A DNA stretch of 64,000 nt from Bacillus sp. ISL-34 (GCF_018613325.1 NZ_JAGGQJ010000004.1:1-64000), one strand, 5' to 3'; positions 35,262-44,828 are shown, counted from the stretch's first letter. The notes: generated by a model not told the origin, from the sequence alone. Numbers and translations: made by a program.

Positions 35262-35275
35262 TGTAATCGCTTTCT
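35262..35275. promoter_or_regulatory. cre-like site at the mutA start
   Basis: AGAAAGCGATTACA (- strand) matches the CcpA site consensus TGWAANCGNTNWCA except at the first base. It covers the ribosome binding region, so CcpA could act as a roadblock under glucose. Confidence 0.5.
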
Positions 35276-35373
35276 TATCGTCTGCCGCCCTATACGCTCT
35301 GTCCTTTCATTGGGAGAACGAACGCTCAGTCAGTTTTGGATAAGAAAACCACCCTCCCGTCAATTTGATCTGG

Positions 35374-35379
35374 ATTATA
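35374..35379 (-). promoter_or_regulatory. -10 element of the mutA promoter
   Basis: TATAAT on the - strand about 110 bp before mutA. The -35 is weak (TTAAGA-like). A partly symmetrical TGACTGAGCGTTCGTTC (35316-35332) lies downstream of it and could be a TetR-type operator. Confidence 0.4.
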
Positions 35380-35720
35380 CTAACATTCTACCATATTTTT
35401 CTTAAAATTTAAGACAATAGAAATTAGTAAATCTTTTATGAGGGAAACACTAGCCTATTTCCCCTCTTCAAGTACAGCCCCTGATCTGTATTAGAACAGC
35501 TCTTAATAAAATAATAGCAAAAATAAAATTTTTGTCGATGTTTTTCTACGGAAAGGAGGAATGACAGGGTTAAACGACTTCGGCATACTTCATCTTTGAC
35601 TAAATCAAAAATGAAAGGGAAATCGATAGCTGCTAGACTAAATGATGTTCAGGAACCACCTTCATCACCTTAGATATGGTTTCTATCAAAATTTTTAAAA
35701 CAAAGGTGATTGGAACTAGG

Positions 35721-35901
35721 TGTGCAAGACTCCTGCTTCGAATAGCGCGTCCAAGGGGAGACACCACAGGTGCAAAGAGAGCCGCGGGCGGACCGCCCGC
35801 GGAAATCGAGTGCCTGGAGTTCCAAATAACGTTCAAATTGTAACAATCCTAAAAAAAAACTGTAGGCAGACTCGATATTCATCGATTTTGCCTACAGTCT
35901 G
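35721..35901 (+). repeat. Dispersed structured repeat, copy 2
   Basis: It runs GCAAGACTCCTGC..., a GC-rich core with the palindrome CCGCGGGCGGACCGCCCGCGG (35782-35802 region), GCGGAAATCGAG, then a terminal hairpin (35863-35873 with 35888-35897) ending CTACAGTCTG. The GC content and fold differ sharply from the surrounding AT-rich DNA. It is homologous in order and sequence blocks to the element at 29.05-29.24 kb, in inverted orientation. The hairpin may also terminate the bkd operon. The rest of the 35.28-35.93 kb gap holds only the mutA promoter region. Confidence 0.65.
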
Positions 35902-35935
35902 AAGGATTAAGCTTCAGGCCTTCCTTTTCATCATT

Positions 35936-37222
35936 TTAGTATATGGAAGTGTTATCTTTGGAAATCTTTTCGATGATTTCTTTAACCCTCGCGAGGAATC
36001 GTCCGCATACCAGTCCGTCCAAAACACGATGATCAAGTGATAAACAGAGATTCACCATATCTCGTACTGCAATCATGTCATTTATGACCACTGGGCGTTT
36101 TACAATCGTTTCAACTTGTAAAATGGCCGCCTGTGGATGATTGATGATTCCCATGGACTGGACAGATCCGAATGAGCCAGTGTTATTAACAGTGAACGTA
36201 CCACCTTGCATATCTTCTGCTCTTAACTTACCAGCCTTCACTTTGGATGCGAGTTCCTGTATCTCCCTCGCTATACCTTTGATTGATTTTTCATCTGCAT
36301 TTTTAATGACCGGTACAAATAAGGCATCTTCAGTTGCAACGGCTATTGATATATTGATTTCTTTCTTTTGAATGATTTTTTCGCCTGCCCACATCGAATT
36401 GAGCTCTGGAAATTCCGTAAGGGCTTGAGCAACCGCTTTTACGAAAAAGGCAAAGTACGTTAAATTATAGCCTTCTTTTTGTTTAAAGTCGGATTTTAGA
36501 TTATCACGCAACTTCACCATATTGCTTGCGTCAACTTCCACCATCGTCCAAGCATGCGGAATTTCGTGCTTACTTTTCAACATATTGGACGCAATTGCCT
36601 TACGGATTCCGGTAACAGGTAGTTCTTTGTCACCAGCAGCAGTCGGCACGTTTGTTACTGGACTCGTTTGACGACTAACTTGAGGGGCGATCTCTTCAGG
36701 AGCCGAATCGGATATCACGGAAGGCTCATCCGCCTTAGGAAGATCACCTGATTCAACAAGTTTGAGTAAATCTTTACGGGTGATCCGTCCCTCATTCCCC
36801 GTTCCCTTAACTTTTGAAAGATCGATTCCATGCTCCTGGGAAAGTTTTAACACGGCTGGTGAATAGCGAGCTTTCCTAGATGGTTCGGCCGCTTGCTGCA
36901 CATCTCTAGTAACAGGTGCATCAACATTTTCCTCACTATGAGAAACAGCATGTCCAGCATTATCGTTATCCGTCTTTGCCGCTTCAACTTCAATCGAGCA
37001 AATGACTTCCCCGACTGCCAATGTTTGATTCTCATCCGCTTTCAATTCCTTGATGATGCCGGTAAAGGAAGAAGGAACCTCAGCATTTACTTTATCCGTC
37101 ATCACTTCAGCTAGCGGGTCGTATTTCGTGACATGATCCCCAGGCTTCACTAGCCATTTACTGATGGTTCCCTCTGTGACACTTTCGCCTAGTTGAGGCA
37201 TCTTCATTAATTCCATAGCCAT
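35936..37222 (-). CDS. bkdB: Branched-chain 2-oxo acid dehydrogenase E2 (BkdB)
   Basis: A 428-residue dihydrolipoyl acyltransferase. The N-terminal lipoyl domain has the modified lysine in TDKV (Lys44). A peripheral-subunit binding domain (YSPAVLKLSQEHGIDLSKV) follows a Pro/Ala/Glu linker, then the catalytic domain with DHRVLDG (His398, Asp402). It forms the core of the BKD complex. The start was moved to 37222, where AGGAGG lies 8 nt upstream. Last gene of the bkd operon. Confidence 0.93.
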   Translation of the reverse strand: MAMELMKMPQLGESVTEGTISKWLVKPGDHVTKYDPLAEVMTDKVNAEVPSSFTGIIKELKADENQTLAVGEVICSIEVEAAKTDNDNAGHAVSHSEENVDAPVTRDVQQAAEPSRKARYSPAVLKLSQEHGIDLSKVKGTGNEGRITRKDLLKLVESGDLPKADEPSVISDSAPEEIAPQVSRQTSPVTNVPTAAGDKELPVTGIRKAIASNMLKSKHEIPHAWTMVEVDASNMVKLRDNLKSDFKQKEGYNLTYFAFFVKAVAQALTEFPELNSMWAGEKIIQKKEINISIAVATEDALFVPVIKNADEKSIKGIAREIQELASKVKAGKLRAEDMQGGTFTVNNTGSFGSVQSMGIINHPQAAILQVETIVKRPVVINDMIAVRDMVNLCLSLDHRVLDGLVCGRFLARVKEIIEKISKDNTSIY

Positions 37223-37248
37223 AATTCGTTCCTCCTTCTTAACAGTCA

Positions 37249-38232
37249 TTAATACTCGGCCAATTCCCTCATTACTTTTTCCACTTTATCAGGATTCACC
37301 ATAAATTGTTTTTCCATCGTAGGCGCATATGGCATGGCTGGTACATCAGGTCCTGCCAATCGTTTTACAGGGGCATCCAAGTCAAAAAGGCAATGCTCGG
37401 CAATGATGGCTGCGACCTCACTCATGATGCTTCCTTCTTTATTATCTTCCGTAACCAGTAATACTTTCCCCGTTTTAGAAGCTGCTTCTATGATAGCATC
37501 TTTATCCAAAGGGTAGACGGTACGCAAGTCCAGAACATGTGTAGAAATTCCATCTGCAGCTAATTTTTCCGCTGCCTGAAGGGCAAAATGCACACAAAGG
37601 CCATAGGAGATGACAGTGATGTCTTCCCCTTCCCTTTTCACATCTGCCTTACCGATGGGAAGTACATAATCTTCAGTAGGTACCTCACCCTTGATCAAAC
37701 GGTACGCGCGTTTATGTTCAAAGAAAAGCACTGGGTCTTCGTCGCGAATGGCAGCTTTAAGCAAACCCTTTACATCATAAGGAGTGGAAGGCATCACTAT
37801 TTTCAAGCCCGGTTGATTGGCAAAGATTGCTTCAACCGATTGTGAATGATAAAGAGCTCCATGAATCCCTCCTCCATATGGAGCACGGATTACCATAGGA
37901 CAGCTCCAGTCATTATTAGAACGATATCTAATTTTGGCTGCCTCTGAAACGATTTGGTTAATGGCAGGCATGATGAAATCAGCGAATTGCATCTCAGCTA
38001 TCGGCCGAAGCCCATACATGGCGGCTCCAATTCCCACTCCTGCAATTGCAGATTCAGCGAGCGGGGTATCGATGACCCTGGCTTCACCGAATTGGTCGTA
38101 TAAACCATTAGTGGCTTTAAAGACCCCACCTTTTTTTCCTACATCCTCACCCAATACGAATACACGGGAATCACGTTCCATCTCTTCCCTCATTGCCATT
38201 GTCACGGCATCTATATAAGAAATCACTGGCAT
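37249..38232 (-). CDS. bkdAB: Branched-chain 2-oxo acid dehydrogenase E1 beta
   Basis: A 327-residue transketolase-type E1 beta subunit: ISYIDAVTMAMREEM at the N-terminus, FVLGEDVGKKGGVF, TPLAESAIAGVGIG, and the C-terminal transketolase domain (THVLDLRTVYPLD). With BkdAA it decarboxylates the 2-oxo acids of Leu, Ile and Val using thiamine diphosphate. It is 12 nt downstream of bkdAA and 26 nt upstream of bkdB. Confidence 0.94.
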   Translation of the reverse strand: MPVISYIDAVTMAMREEMERDSRVFVLGEDVGKKGGVFKATNGLYDQFGEARVIDTPLAESAIAGVGIGAAMYGLRPIAEMQFADFIMPAINQIVSEAAKIRYRSNNDWSCPMVIRAPYGGGIHGALYHSQSVEAIFANQPGLKIVMPSTPYDVKGLLKAAIRDEDPVLFFEHKRAYRLIKGEVPTEDYVLPIGKADVKREGEDITVISYGLCVHFALQAAEKLAADGISTHVLDLRTVYPLDKDAIIEAASKTGKVLLVTEDNKEGSIMSEVAAIIAEHCLFDLDAPVKRLAGPDVPAMPYAPTMEKQFMVNPDKVEKVMRELAEY

Positions 38233-38244
38233 TCTATTACCCCC

Positions 38245-39240
38245 TTACTTTTGTGCATACACATGATTCATAGCACTTTCAGCCTTCGGATATGGAGCAT
38301 TTTCAGCATAATCGGTTGCTTCGTTGACTATCTTCATGACTTCATCATTCATTTGTTTCTCAAGGTCATCATCCATGATTCCCACTTCTTTTAAATACGC
38401 TCCAAATGTCATTATGGAATCCTTCGTTTTGGCTTCAGCCACTTCATCCGCCGTCCGATAGCTTCGGTCATCATCATCACTTGAATGAGGTGTGAGCCTG
38501 TATGAAACGGTTTCTACCAGTGTAGGGCCTTCTCCCCTTCGTGCACGGTCAGCCGCTTCTTTCACCGCTGCATACACCTCCAATGGATCATTGCCATCCA
38601 CCGTTATTCCAGGCATCCCATAGCCAATCGCCCTGTCGGAAACATTTTCACACGATAGCTGTTTCTCAATAGGAACGGAAATCGCATATTTATTATTTTC
38701 ACACATGAAAATGACCGGTAGCTTATGTACACCTGCAAAGTTAGCACCTTCATGAAAATCGCCCTGATTTGATGAACCTTCCCCAAACGTTACGAATGTA
38801 ACCAAATCCTTACCTTCCATCTTCCCTGCAAGGGCAATTCCAACAGCATGCGGGACCTGTGTCGTAACAGGTGATGAACCAGTGACGATCCTATTTTTCT
38901 TTTGACCGAAATGACCAGGCATTTGGCGTCCGCCGGAATTGGGATCTTCCTCTTTGGCGAAACCGGAAAGCATCAAGTCTTTTGCGGTCATTCCGAAGGT
39001 AAGTACCACACCTACATCCCGATAATAAGGCAGTACATAATCCTTTTCCCGATCAAGCGCAAACGCTGCCCCAACCTGTGCAGCTTCTTGCCCCTGGCAT
39101 GAAATCACGAAGGGAATTTTCCCGGATCGGTTTAAAAGCCACATGCGCTCATCAATTCTGCGGGACAAAAGCATTGTCCGGTACATATCTAAAACCGTTT
39201 CCTCATTTAAGCCTAATTGTTCATGACGTTTTTCTACCAT
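38245..39240 (-). CDS. bkdAA: Branched-chain 2-oxo acid dehydrogenase E1 alpha
   Basis: A 331-residue thiamine-diphosphate-binding E1 alpha subunit (B. subtilis BkdAA has a similar length). It shows the TPP motif GEGSSNQGDFHEGANFAG...ENN, and the phosphorylation-loop-like YRLTPHSSDDDDRSYR. Two adjacent ATG codons follow AGGAGG; the second (39240) has 7-nt spacing and is preferred. It lies 25 nt after lpdV. Confidence 0.93.
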   Translation of the reverse strand: MVEKRHEQLGLNEETVLDMYRTMLLSRRIDERMWLLNRSGKIPFVISCQGQEAAQVGAAFALDREKDYVLPYYRDVGVVLTFGMTAKDLMLSGFAKEEDPNSGGRQMPGHFGQKKNRIVTGSSPVTTQVPHAVGIALAGKMEGKDLVTFVTFGEGSSNQGDFHEGANFAGVHKLPVIFMCENNKYAISVPIEKQLSCENVSDRAIGYGMPGITVDGNDPLEVYAAVKEAADRARRGEGPTLVETVSYRLTPHSSDDDDRSYRTADEVAEAKTKDSIMTFGAYLKEVGIMDDDLEKQMNDEVMKIVNEATDYAENAPYPKAESAMNHVYAQK

Positions 39241-39265
39241 CATAAAACCTCCTGACCTTATTCTT

Positions 39266-40687
39266 TTATGAATGAATGGCACGTCCATCGACAGCAAGGG
39301 CCGCCTCTCCGATTGCTTCAGAAAGACTTGGGTGCGGATGAATTGTCTTGCCTATCTCCCAAGGTGTCGCATCAAGCACTTTTGCAAGTCCCGCTTCCGA
39401 AATCATATCCGTAACATGTGGTCCGATCATATGAACGCCCAGTATATCATCCGATTTCTTATCGGCGATGATTTTGACAAAGCCATCCGCTTCCCCGAAA
39501 ACAAGGGCCTTACCAACTGCACGGAATGGGAATTTCCCAATTTTAAGGTCATAGCCTTCCTTGTTTGCCTGTTCTTCCGTCAAACCGACACTTGCAGCTT
39601 CAGGGCTTGAATACACACATTTTGAAATGAGCGAATAATCCAGCCGTTCCGGTTTTTGGCCTGCGATATGTTCAACGGCCGTAATACCTTCATGGGAGGC
39701 AACATGAGCCAATTGCAGACCGCCGATACAATCACCGATCGCATAGATATGTGATTCCTTCGTTTGGAAGAAATCATTGGTTTCAATAAAACCTTTTTCT
39801 TTCACAATTTCCGTATTTTCAAGGCCGATCCCTTCAACATTTGCTGATCTGCCTACGGAAACCAGCATTTTTTCAGCTGTGAATTCCTCTACCGAACCTT
39901 TTACTTCTGCAGAAATGGATACTGAAACATCCGTTTTCATGGTTTCAGGCAATACCTTGGCACCTGTAACGATTTTGACGCCTTTCTTCGTTAAAAGACG
40001 AAGCATTTCACTGGAAATATCATGGTCCTCAGTCGGGATGATTCTATCTGCATATTCGAGTACAGTCACTTCCACGCCAAAATCATTCAGCATCGAAGCC
40101 CATTCAATTCCTATAACTCCACCGCCTACAATAATCATTGATTTTGGCAGGCTCTCAAGCATTAGAGCTTCATCCGATGTAAGCACCAATTCCCCATCAA
40201 TCGCTAAACCCGGCAGTGTCTTCGGACGCGAACCGGTTGCAATGATGACATTCTGAGGAATTAGCATTTCATTTTCACTGCCATTATTCATTTCCACGGA
40301 AATTGTCCCAGGCATCGGTGAAAATATAGAAGGACCCAGTATACGCCCTAACCCTTCATAAACCGTTATCTTTCCTTGTTTCATCAAGTGCTGAACACCT
40401 TTATAGAGTTGATCGACCACTTTATTCTTTCTTTCCTGCACCTTAAGGAAATCCACCTTTACATCTCCGGTAACAATACCGAATTCCTCACTTTTCACCG
40501 CAGTCTGATAAACTTCCGCACTCCTTAAAAGTGCTTTCGAAGGGATACAGCCTTTATGTAGACACGTTCCGCCGAGTTTGCCTTTCTCCACGACAGCCGT
40601 TTTCAATCCTAATTGAGCAGCCCTTATTGCCGCCACATACCCGCCTGTTCCTCCTCCGAGGATAACGAGGTCAAATTCTTCAGCCAA
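39266..40687 (-). CDS. lpdV: Dihydrolipoyl dehydrogenase of the BKD complex (E3)
   Basis: A 473-residue FAD enzyme that reoxidises lipoamide with NAD+. FAD motif VILGGGTGGYVAA, redox disulfide GGTCLHKGC (Cys42, Cys47), NAD motif IIVGGGVIGIEWAS, and C-terminal HPHPSLSEAIGEA with the catalytic His-Glu. It closely follows B. subtilis LpdV. The start is read as TTG at 40687 with AGGAGG 7 nt upstream; the GTG at 40693 leaves no spacing. In B. subtilis buk lies just before it; here bcd does. Confidence 0.93.
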   Translation of the reverse strand: MAEEFDLVILGGGTGGYVAAIRAAQLGLKTAVVEKGKLGGTCLHKGCIPSKALLRSAEVYQTAVKSEEFGIVTGDVKVDFLKVQERKNKVVDQLYKGVQHLMKQGKITVYEGLGRILGPSIFSPMPGTISVEMNNGSENEMLIPQNVIIATGSRPKTLPGLAIDGELVLTSDEALMLESLPKSMIIVGGGVIGIEWASMLNDFGVEVTVLEYADRIIPTEDHDISSEMLRLLTKKGVKIVTGAKVLPETMKTDVSVSISAEVKGSVEEFTAEKMLVSVGRSANVEGIGLENTEIVKEKGFIETNDFFQTKESHIYAIGDCIGGLQLAHVASHEGITAVEHIAGQKPERLDYSLISKCVYSSPEAASVGLTEEQANKEGYDLKIGKFPFRAVGKALVFGEADGFVKIIADKKSDDILGVHMIGPHVTDMISEAGLAKVLDATPWEIGKTIHPHPSLSEAIGEAALAVDGRAIHS

Positions 40688-40762
40688 AACCACTCCTCCT
40701 CACAAATACATACTATTGTCACCATTTTTACTTGCCCTATGTTTATTACGTTATCCATGTTG

Positions 40763-40800
40763 AAAATTCCTGTGTTTAATTAAAAAAACACAGGAATCTA
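40763..40800 (-). terminator. Hairpin between bcd and lpdV
   Basis: A 12-bp perfect stem (40766-40777 with 40786-40797) followed by TTTT on the - strand. It would at least partly end bcd transcripts and reduce read-through into lpdV-bkd. Confidence 0.75.
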
Positions 40801-40818
40801 TATCTTGTACAACAACAT

Positions 40819-41916
40819 TCATTTTCTTCCATTCAAGATATGCTTTTCATTTTGCAGGAATTGGCTCCTTGAATTCCTCATGCGAGCAATTCGTTCCTCT
40901 GCCATCCTATCCGCCGCTTTATAAGTAGGAATTTGATCACGTTTTGCAATCTCGATGACTCTTTCAATTGTATCATAAACCGTTTCCACTTTCTTAAGGG
41001 CTCTTTCCCGATTATACCCTAAAAGCTCATCGGCCACGTTTATCACTCCACCTGCATTAATTACATAATCAGGAGCATATATAATACCTTTTTCATGAAT
41101 TTGATCGCCATGAACAGGTTCCTTTAATTGATTATTGGCCGCACCTGCAATGACCTTCGCCTTGATTTGGTTGATTGTATGATCATTTATGACAGCCCCT
41201 AAAGCACAAGGTGCATAAATATCACAGTCGACTCCATAAATTTCATCAGGATCGACAGCAGTCGCCCCAAAGGATTCAACCGCACGGGCCACGCTTTCTT
41301 TATTGATATCCGTAACGATCAGCTTGGCGCCCTCCTCATGAAGGTGACGGCATAAGTTATAAGAAACATTCCCGACGCCTTGGACTGCAACTACCTTGCC
41401 TTCTAAAGAATCAGTTCCGAATGCTTCTTTTGCAGCAGCTTTCATACCGCGATATACTCCATAAGCAGTTACAGGGGAAGGGTTACCCGAAGAACCGAAT
41501 GCAGGAGAAATCCCAGTGACAAAATCCGTCTCCTCATGAATGAGATCCATATCCTCAACCGTTGTACCTACGTCTTCAGCTGTAATATAACGCCCATTCA
41601 GCCCTTGGATATACCTTCCGAATGCACGGAACATTTCTTCATTTTTATCCTTACGCGGATCGCCGATGATGACGGTTTTTCCCCCTCCTAAATTCAAGCC
41701 GGCAGCTGCGTTCTTATATGTCATTCCTCTTGAAAGCCTTAAGGCATCTTCAATGGCTTCTTCTTCGGATGCATACGTCCACATCCTTGTGCCTCCAAGC
41801 GCAGGTCCTAATGTCGTATCATGAATGGCAATAATCGCTTTCAAACCCGATTGTTTATCCTGACAGAATAACAGTTGCTCGTAATCATATTTCTCAAGAT
41901 ATTTAAAAATTTCCAT
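40819..41916 (-). CDS. bcd: Leucine (branched-chain amino acid) dehydrogenase
   Basis: A 365-residue NAD-dependent dehydrogenase of the Glu/Leu/Phe/Val family that deaminates Leu, Val and Ile. Catalytic lysines fit Lys68 (GMTYKNA) and Lys80 ([10 protein letters not shown]); the NAD motif is [10 protein letters not shown]. The start at 41916 has GGGAGG 8-9 nt upstream; the longer frame has none. It is the first gene after the σ54 promoter, so it should respond to BkdR and branched-chain amino acids. Confidence 0.93.
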   Translation of the reverse strand: MEIFKYLEKYDYEQLLFCQDKQSGLKAIIAIHDTTLGPALGGTRMWTYASEEEAIEDALRLSRGMTYKNAAAGLNLGGGKTVIIGDPRKDKNEEMFRAFGRYIQGLNGRYITAEDVGTTVEDMDLIHEETDFVTGISPAFGSSGNPSPVTAYGVYRGMKAAAKEAFGTDSLEGKVVAVQGVGNVSYNLCRHLHEEGAKLIVTDINKESVARAVESFGATAVDPDEIYGVDCDIYAPCALGAVINDHTINQIKAKVIAGAANNQLKEPVHGDQIHEKGIIYAPDYVINAGGVINVADELLGYNRERALKKVETVYDTIERVIEIAKRDQIPTYKAADRMAEERIARMRNSRSQFLQNEKHILNGRK

Positions 41917-42080
41917 AAAGGAATCCTCCCTAGATGTTTTAATACATGTCAGATATGAGGAGACTAAATTACTCCTCATTCTTACTTGTTCCTACGTTCA
42001 TTTTAAATAAAATCCGCTACTCACATGATATTTTCCCTATGGGGAATGGTTCCCTTGAAAAATCCATGCACCTTTAAATA

Positions 42081-42096
42081 TGCAAATAACATGCCA
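42081..42096 (-). promoter_or_regulatory. σ54 (-24/-12) promoter of bcd-bkd
   Basis: On the - strand TGGCAT-GTTAT-TTGCA matches the σ54 consensus TGGCAC-N5-TTGCA with one change and exact spacing. It is 165 bp before bcd. Only the bcd-bkd transcript runs from it, and the adjacent bkdR encodes a σ54 activator. Confidence 0.85.
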
Positions 42097-42237
42097 ATTA
42101 AATACATAATGAGAGCCTTTTTATCCAAAAAAAGGAGATGCTGGTTAATATGTTGGGCAACTATAGCCTATAACAAATTCAAAAAAATTTCATGTTGGAA
42201 GTGGAGTCTTGCTTAAATTAAAATAAATCAGAAAATT

Positions 42238-42264
42238 CTGCGCAGTTTTTTTCATACTGCGCAG
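42238..42264. promoter_or_regulatory. Twin CTGCGCAG palindromes (BkdR site or terminator)
   Basis: Two identical 8-bp palindromes (42238-42245, 42257-42264) have centres 19 bp apart, about two helical turns. They lie 140-180 bp upstream of the σ54 promoter, the usual position of an activator's enhancer site. They can also pair with each other as a hairpin just after the bkdR stop, followed by T-rich RNA on the - strand. Confidence 0.6.
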
Positions 42265-42284
42265 TTGTTTGCATGCAAAATTTT

Positions 42285-44342
42285 TCACAGTTTTAGTTTT
42301 TCCATTTTATAATATAGATTTCTAACTGAAATTCCCAGCGCTTTTGCCGTAAGTGTTTTATTTCCCTTGTGGGTATGGAAGGCTTGCTTAATGATTTCGG
42401 CTTCATACTGGTCTATTATCTCCGATAGCGGTTTCCCCGATACGTAGCCAGAAGGCTTCATCAATAATTTCTCCTGTTTTAATGGAATCTCTTCGATAAA
42501 ATCCGGAATATGATGTATATCAATGATCGTCTCGTTCAATTTCATGAAAATGATGGCCCGTCCTAAGATATTTTCTAGTTCCCTCACATTACCTGGCCAG
42601 TTGTAGATTTGCATCTTATGTATAGCTGCTGCTGTAATCCCCTCTATGCTCCGTCCATACTCCTGATTGATTTTATTTATCAAATGCTCCGCCAATTCTC
42701 TCAAATCTTCTTTTCGCTTTCTTAATGGGGCAATGAAAATAGGCATGCGGTTCAGCCTGAAATATAAATCTTCCCTGAATGTTCCTCTTGCGATTGCCTG
42801 TTCAAGATTTATATTCGTAGCGGCTATGACCCGGACATTGATGGGAATCGGCTTCGTCCCCCCCACTCTGATTATTTCCTTTTCTTGTAAAACCCGAAGT
42901 AATTTAGCTTGGATGTTGGCTGGTAATTCACCGATTTCGTCCAAAAAGATACTCCCTTGATTTGCCTCTTCAAAAAAACCGACCTTTCCGCCCCTGCTTG
43001 CCCCTGTAAAGGCTCCTTCATCATAACCGAACAATTCACTTTCAAGTAATGATTCCGAGATGGCCGCACAATTTACACGTACGAATTTATTGAATTTGCG
43101 ATCGCTTGCATTATGAATGGCGTGTGCAAATAACTCTTTTCCAGTACCTGATTCCCCTCTTAATAAGACAGTGGCAGGTGTTCTTGCCGATAATTTCGCT
43201 TGTTCAATGGGAAGCTTCATCTCTTCGGAAGCCCCAATTATATCATCAAAGGAATATTTAGCCTGTAATGTCCGGATAATCTGTCTTGCCCGATTCAGTT
43301 CGTGGGTCAGGGCCTGAATTTCCGATACATCATGAATGACGCCAACGCTCCCTTTCAGGCACCCATCCACGATGATTGGAGCAACATTCACGATTACCTC
43401 CTTATGCTTTGGGCCGACACGCATATTGACGCCCCGAACAGGCTTTTTTGTCTGAAGCACTTTCATATGCATGCTTTCACCTTCGTAAATATCGATGGAA
43501 GCCGGCTTACCGATCACTTGGGTCTTTGTTAAGCCAGTGATTCTTGTATATGCCGGGTTGATCAAAAGCCCCCTGCCTTGATCATCCACAACAGATATGG
43601 CTTCATCACTGGATTGAATGATCGCCTGGAGCATCGTCTGTATCTCTTTTAAATCAGTGATCTGCTCCGCCAATTGTACAGCTTCCGTTTTATTCCTAAA
43701 CACGGAAAAAGCCCCTATGATTTCCTTATCGGCATTCACCAGAGGTATCCTTGTCGTTATGAGTTCCATCCCATTACTAAGGGTGATTTCCTGATTTACT
43801 TCTTTTTGGTTCGTTTGCATCACTCGCAGCAATCCGGTTGATGGGATGAAATCTTTGATATGTATGCCAATTACATCCTCGCGCATTGTGTCAAATGCAC
43901 GTTCGGCACTATCATTGAACATGATGATGAACCCTTCATGATCAATCACCACCATCCCTTCACTGGTCGTATTAAGGATCAAGTCCATTTTTGCCGAGGT
44001 ATTCTCCAATTTACTTATTAAACGATTTTTCTCTTCAAACAACTTAGTCATAATGAGGGCGACACTTCCAGGAATGAGAATCGTTTGTTCGCCCATGTCC
44101 CTTTTTATCTTTTTATAGACAGACGGGTCCCCGGTCGTATCAAAAATGATGTCCAAATCCCGCTCCAATCCCATGCTCCAATTAGTCACTGTGGGAATCC
44201 TTCGTTCCTTTGCAGCAAGCATCCCTTCAGCGGATTCATTTGTATCAGCCATACAAACAATGGAGAATTCTTCACTTTCCGAAAGGAGTTTCAACACGGT
44301 TGTCCCTCCCACTCCTCCCCCTACTATCATGACCTTTTGCAT
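42285..44342 (-). CDS. bkdR: σ54-dependent activator BkdR
   Basis: A 685-residue enhancer-binding protein. The N-terminal part (1-100) has a Rossmann-like GGGVGG (8-13), two PAS domains follow (about 115-220 and 235-345), then the AAA+ σ54-interaction domain with Walker A GESGTGKE (396-403) and the σ54-contacting GAFTGA (443-448). A Fis-type helix-turn-helix closes the protein ([17 protein letters not shown]). It is the B. subtilis BkdR counterpart, activating bkd genes with isoleucine/valine. The neighbouring σ54 promoter supports this. Confidence 0.93.
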   Translation of the reverse strand: MQKVMIVGGGVGGTTVLKLLSESEEFSIVCMADTNESAEGMLAAKERRIPTVTNWSMGLERDLDIIFDTTGDPSVYKKIKRDMGEQTILIPGSVALIMTKLFEEKNRLISKLENTSAKMDLILNTTSEGMVVIDHEGFIIMFNDSAERAFDTMREDVIGIHIKDFIPSTGLLRVMQTNQKEVNQEITLSNGMELITTRIPLVNADKEIIGAFSVFRNKTEAVQLAEQITDLKEIQTMLQAIIQSSDEAISVVDDQGRGLLINPAYTRITGLTKTQVIGKPASIDIYEGESMHMKVLQTKKPVRGVNMRVGPKHKEVIVNVAPIIVDGCLKGSVGVIHDVSEIQALTHELNRARQIIRTLQAKYSFDDIIGASEEMKLPIEQAKLSARTPATVLLRGESGTGKELFAHAIHNASDRKFNKFVRVNCAAISESLLESELFGYDEGAFTGASRGGKVGFFEEANQGSIFLDEIGELPANIQAKLLRVLQEKEIIRVGGTKPIPINVRVIAATNINLEQAIARGTFREDLYFRLNRMPIFIAPLRKRKEDLRELAEHLINKINQEYGRSIEGITAAAIHKMQIYNWPGNVRELENILGRAIIFMKLNETIIDIHHIPDFIEEIPLKQEKLLMKPSGYVSGKPLSEIIDQYEAEIIKQAFHTHKGNKTLTAKALGISVRNLYYKMEKLKL

Positions 44343-44550
44343 GAGCCATCCCCCTTAAGATATATAAATTACCCCTTTTATTAGATCAATCTCTGCAATT
44401 TTTTTCATACTCCCCACCATTTTACCATATCGGCACCCTTAAAAAACAGCCGCCAACTCCCAGTCATTATCGGGATTCCCGAAACTTGACAAATAATTTA
44501 TATCCTTTATCATTTTTTAAAGACGGAATTTTCGGAAGGGATTTGACCGC

Positions 44551-44787
44551 ATGAAACGTTTAATCGCTTTTTTGATTCTTTTTATACCCGGCGCCTTTGC
44601 TGCCTATGGCATAAAAATAATGAGGGACATGGTGTTCGGTATTTTACAGCCCCCCTATCCAGTCCTTTGGCTGCAATTTTTAATAGGGCTGCTCATTACG
44701 ATTGGCGGAATAGCCTTTATCGCGGGCTTCGTCCTTCATCGAGATCGAAAACAAAATAAGGTCCAAAGCAGGTTCAATAAATTTTAA
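44551..44787 (+). CDS. yqzF: DUF2627 membrane protein YqzF
   Basis: A 78-residue protein with two membrane helices (about 3-22 and 40-63) and a basic tail, matching the DUF2627 family (B. subtilis YqzF). The function is unknown. It diverges from bkdR and ends at a strong bidirectional terminator. The ribosome site (GGAAGGGA) is somewhat far from the ATG. Confidence 0.75.
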   Translation: MKRLIAFLILFIPGAFAAYGIKIMRDMVFGILQPPYPVLWLQFLIGLLITIGGIAFIAGFVLHRDRKQNKVQSRFNKF

Positions 44788-44789
44788 AC

Positions 44790-44828
44790 AAAAAGAAGGT
44801 GCCATGTAACATATGGCACCTTCTTTCT
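44790..44828. terminator. Bidirectional terminator yqzF/yqiK
   Basis: A stem of about 14 bp (44794-44806 with 44812-44825 region) with T-runs serves two convergent genes. Confidence 0.85.
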
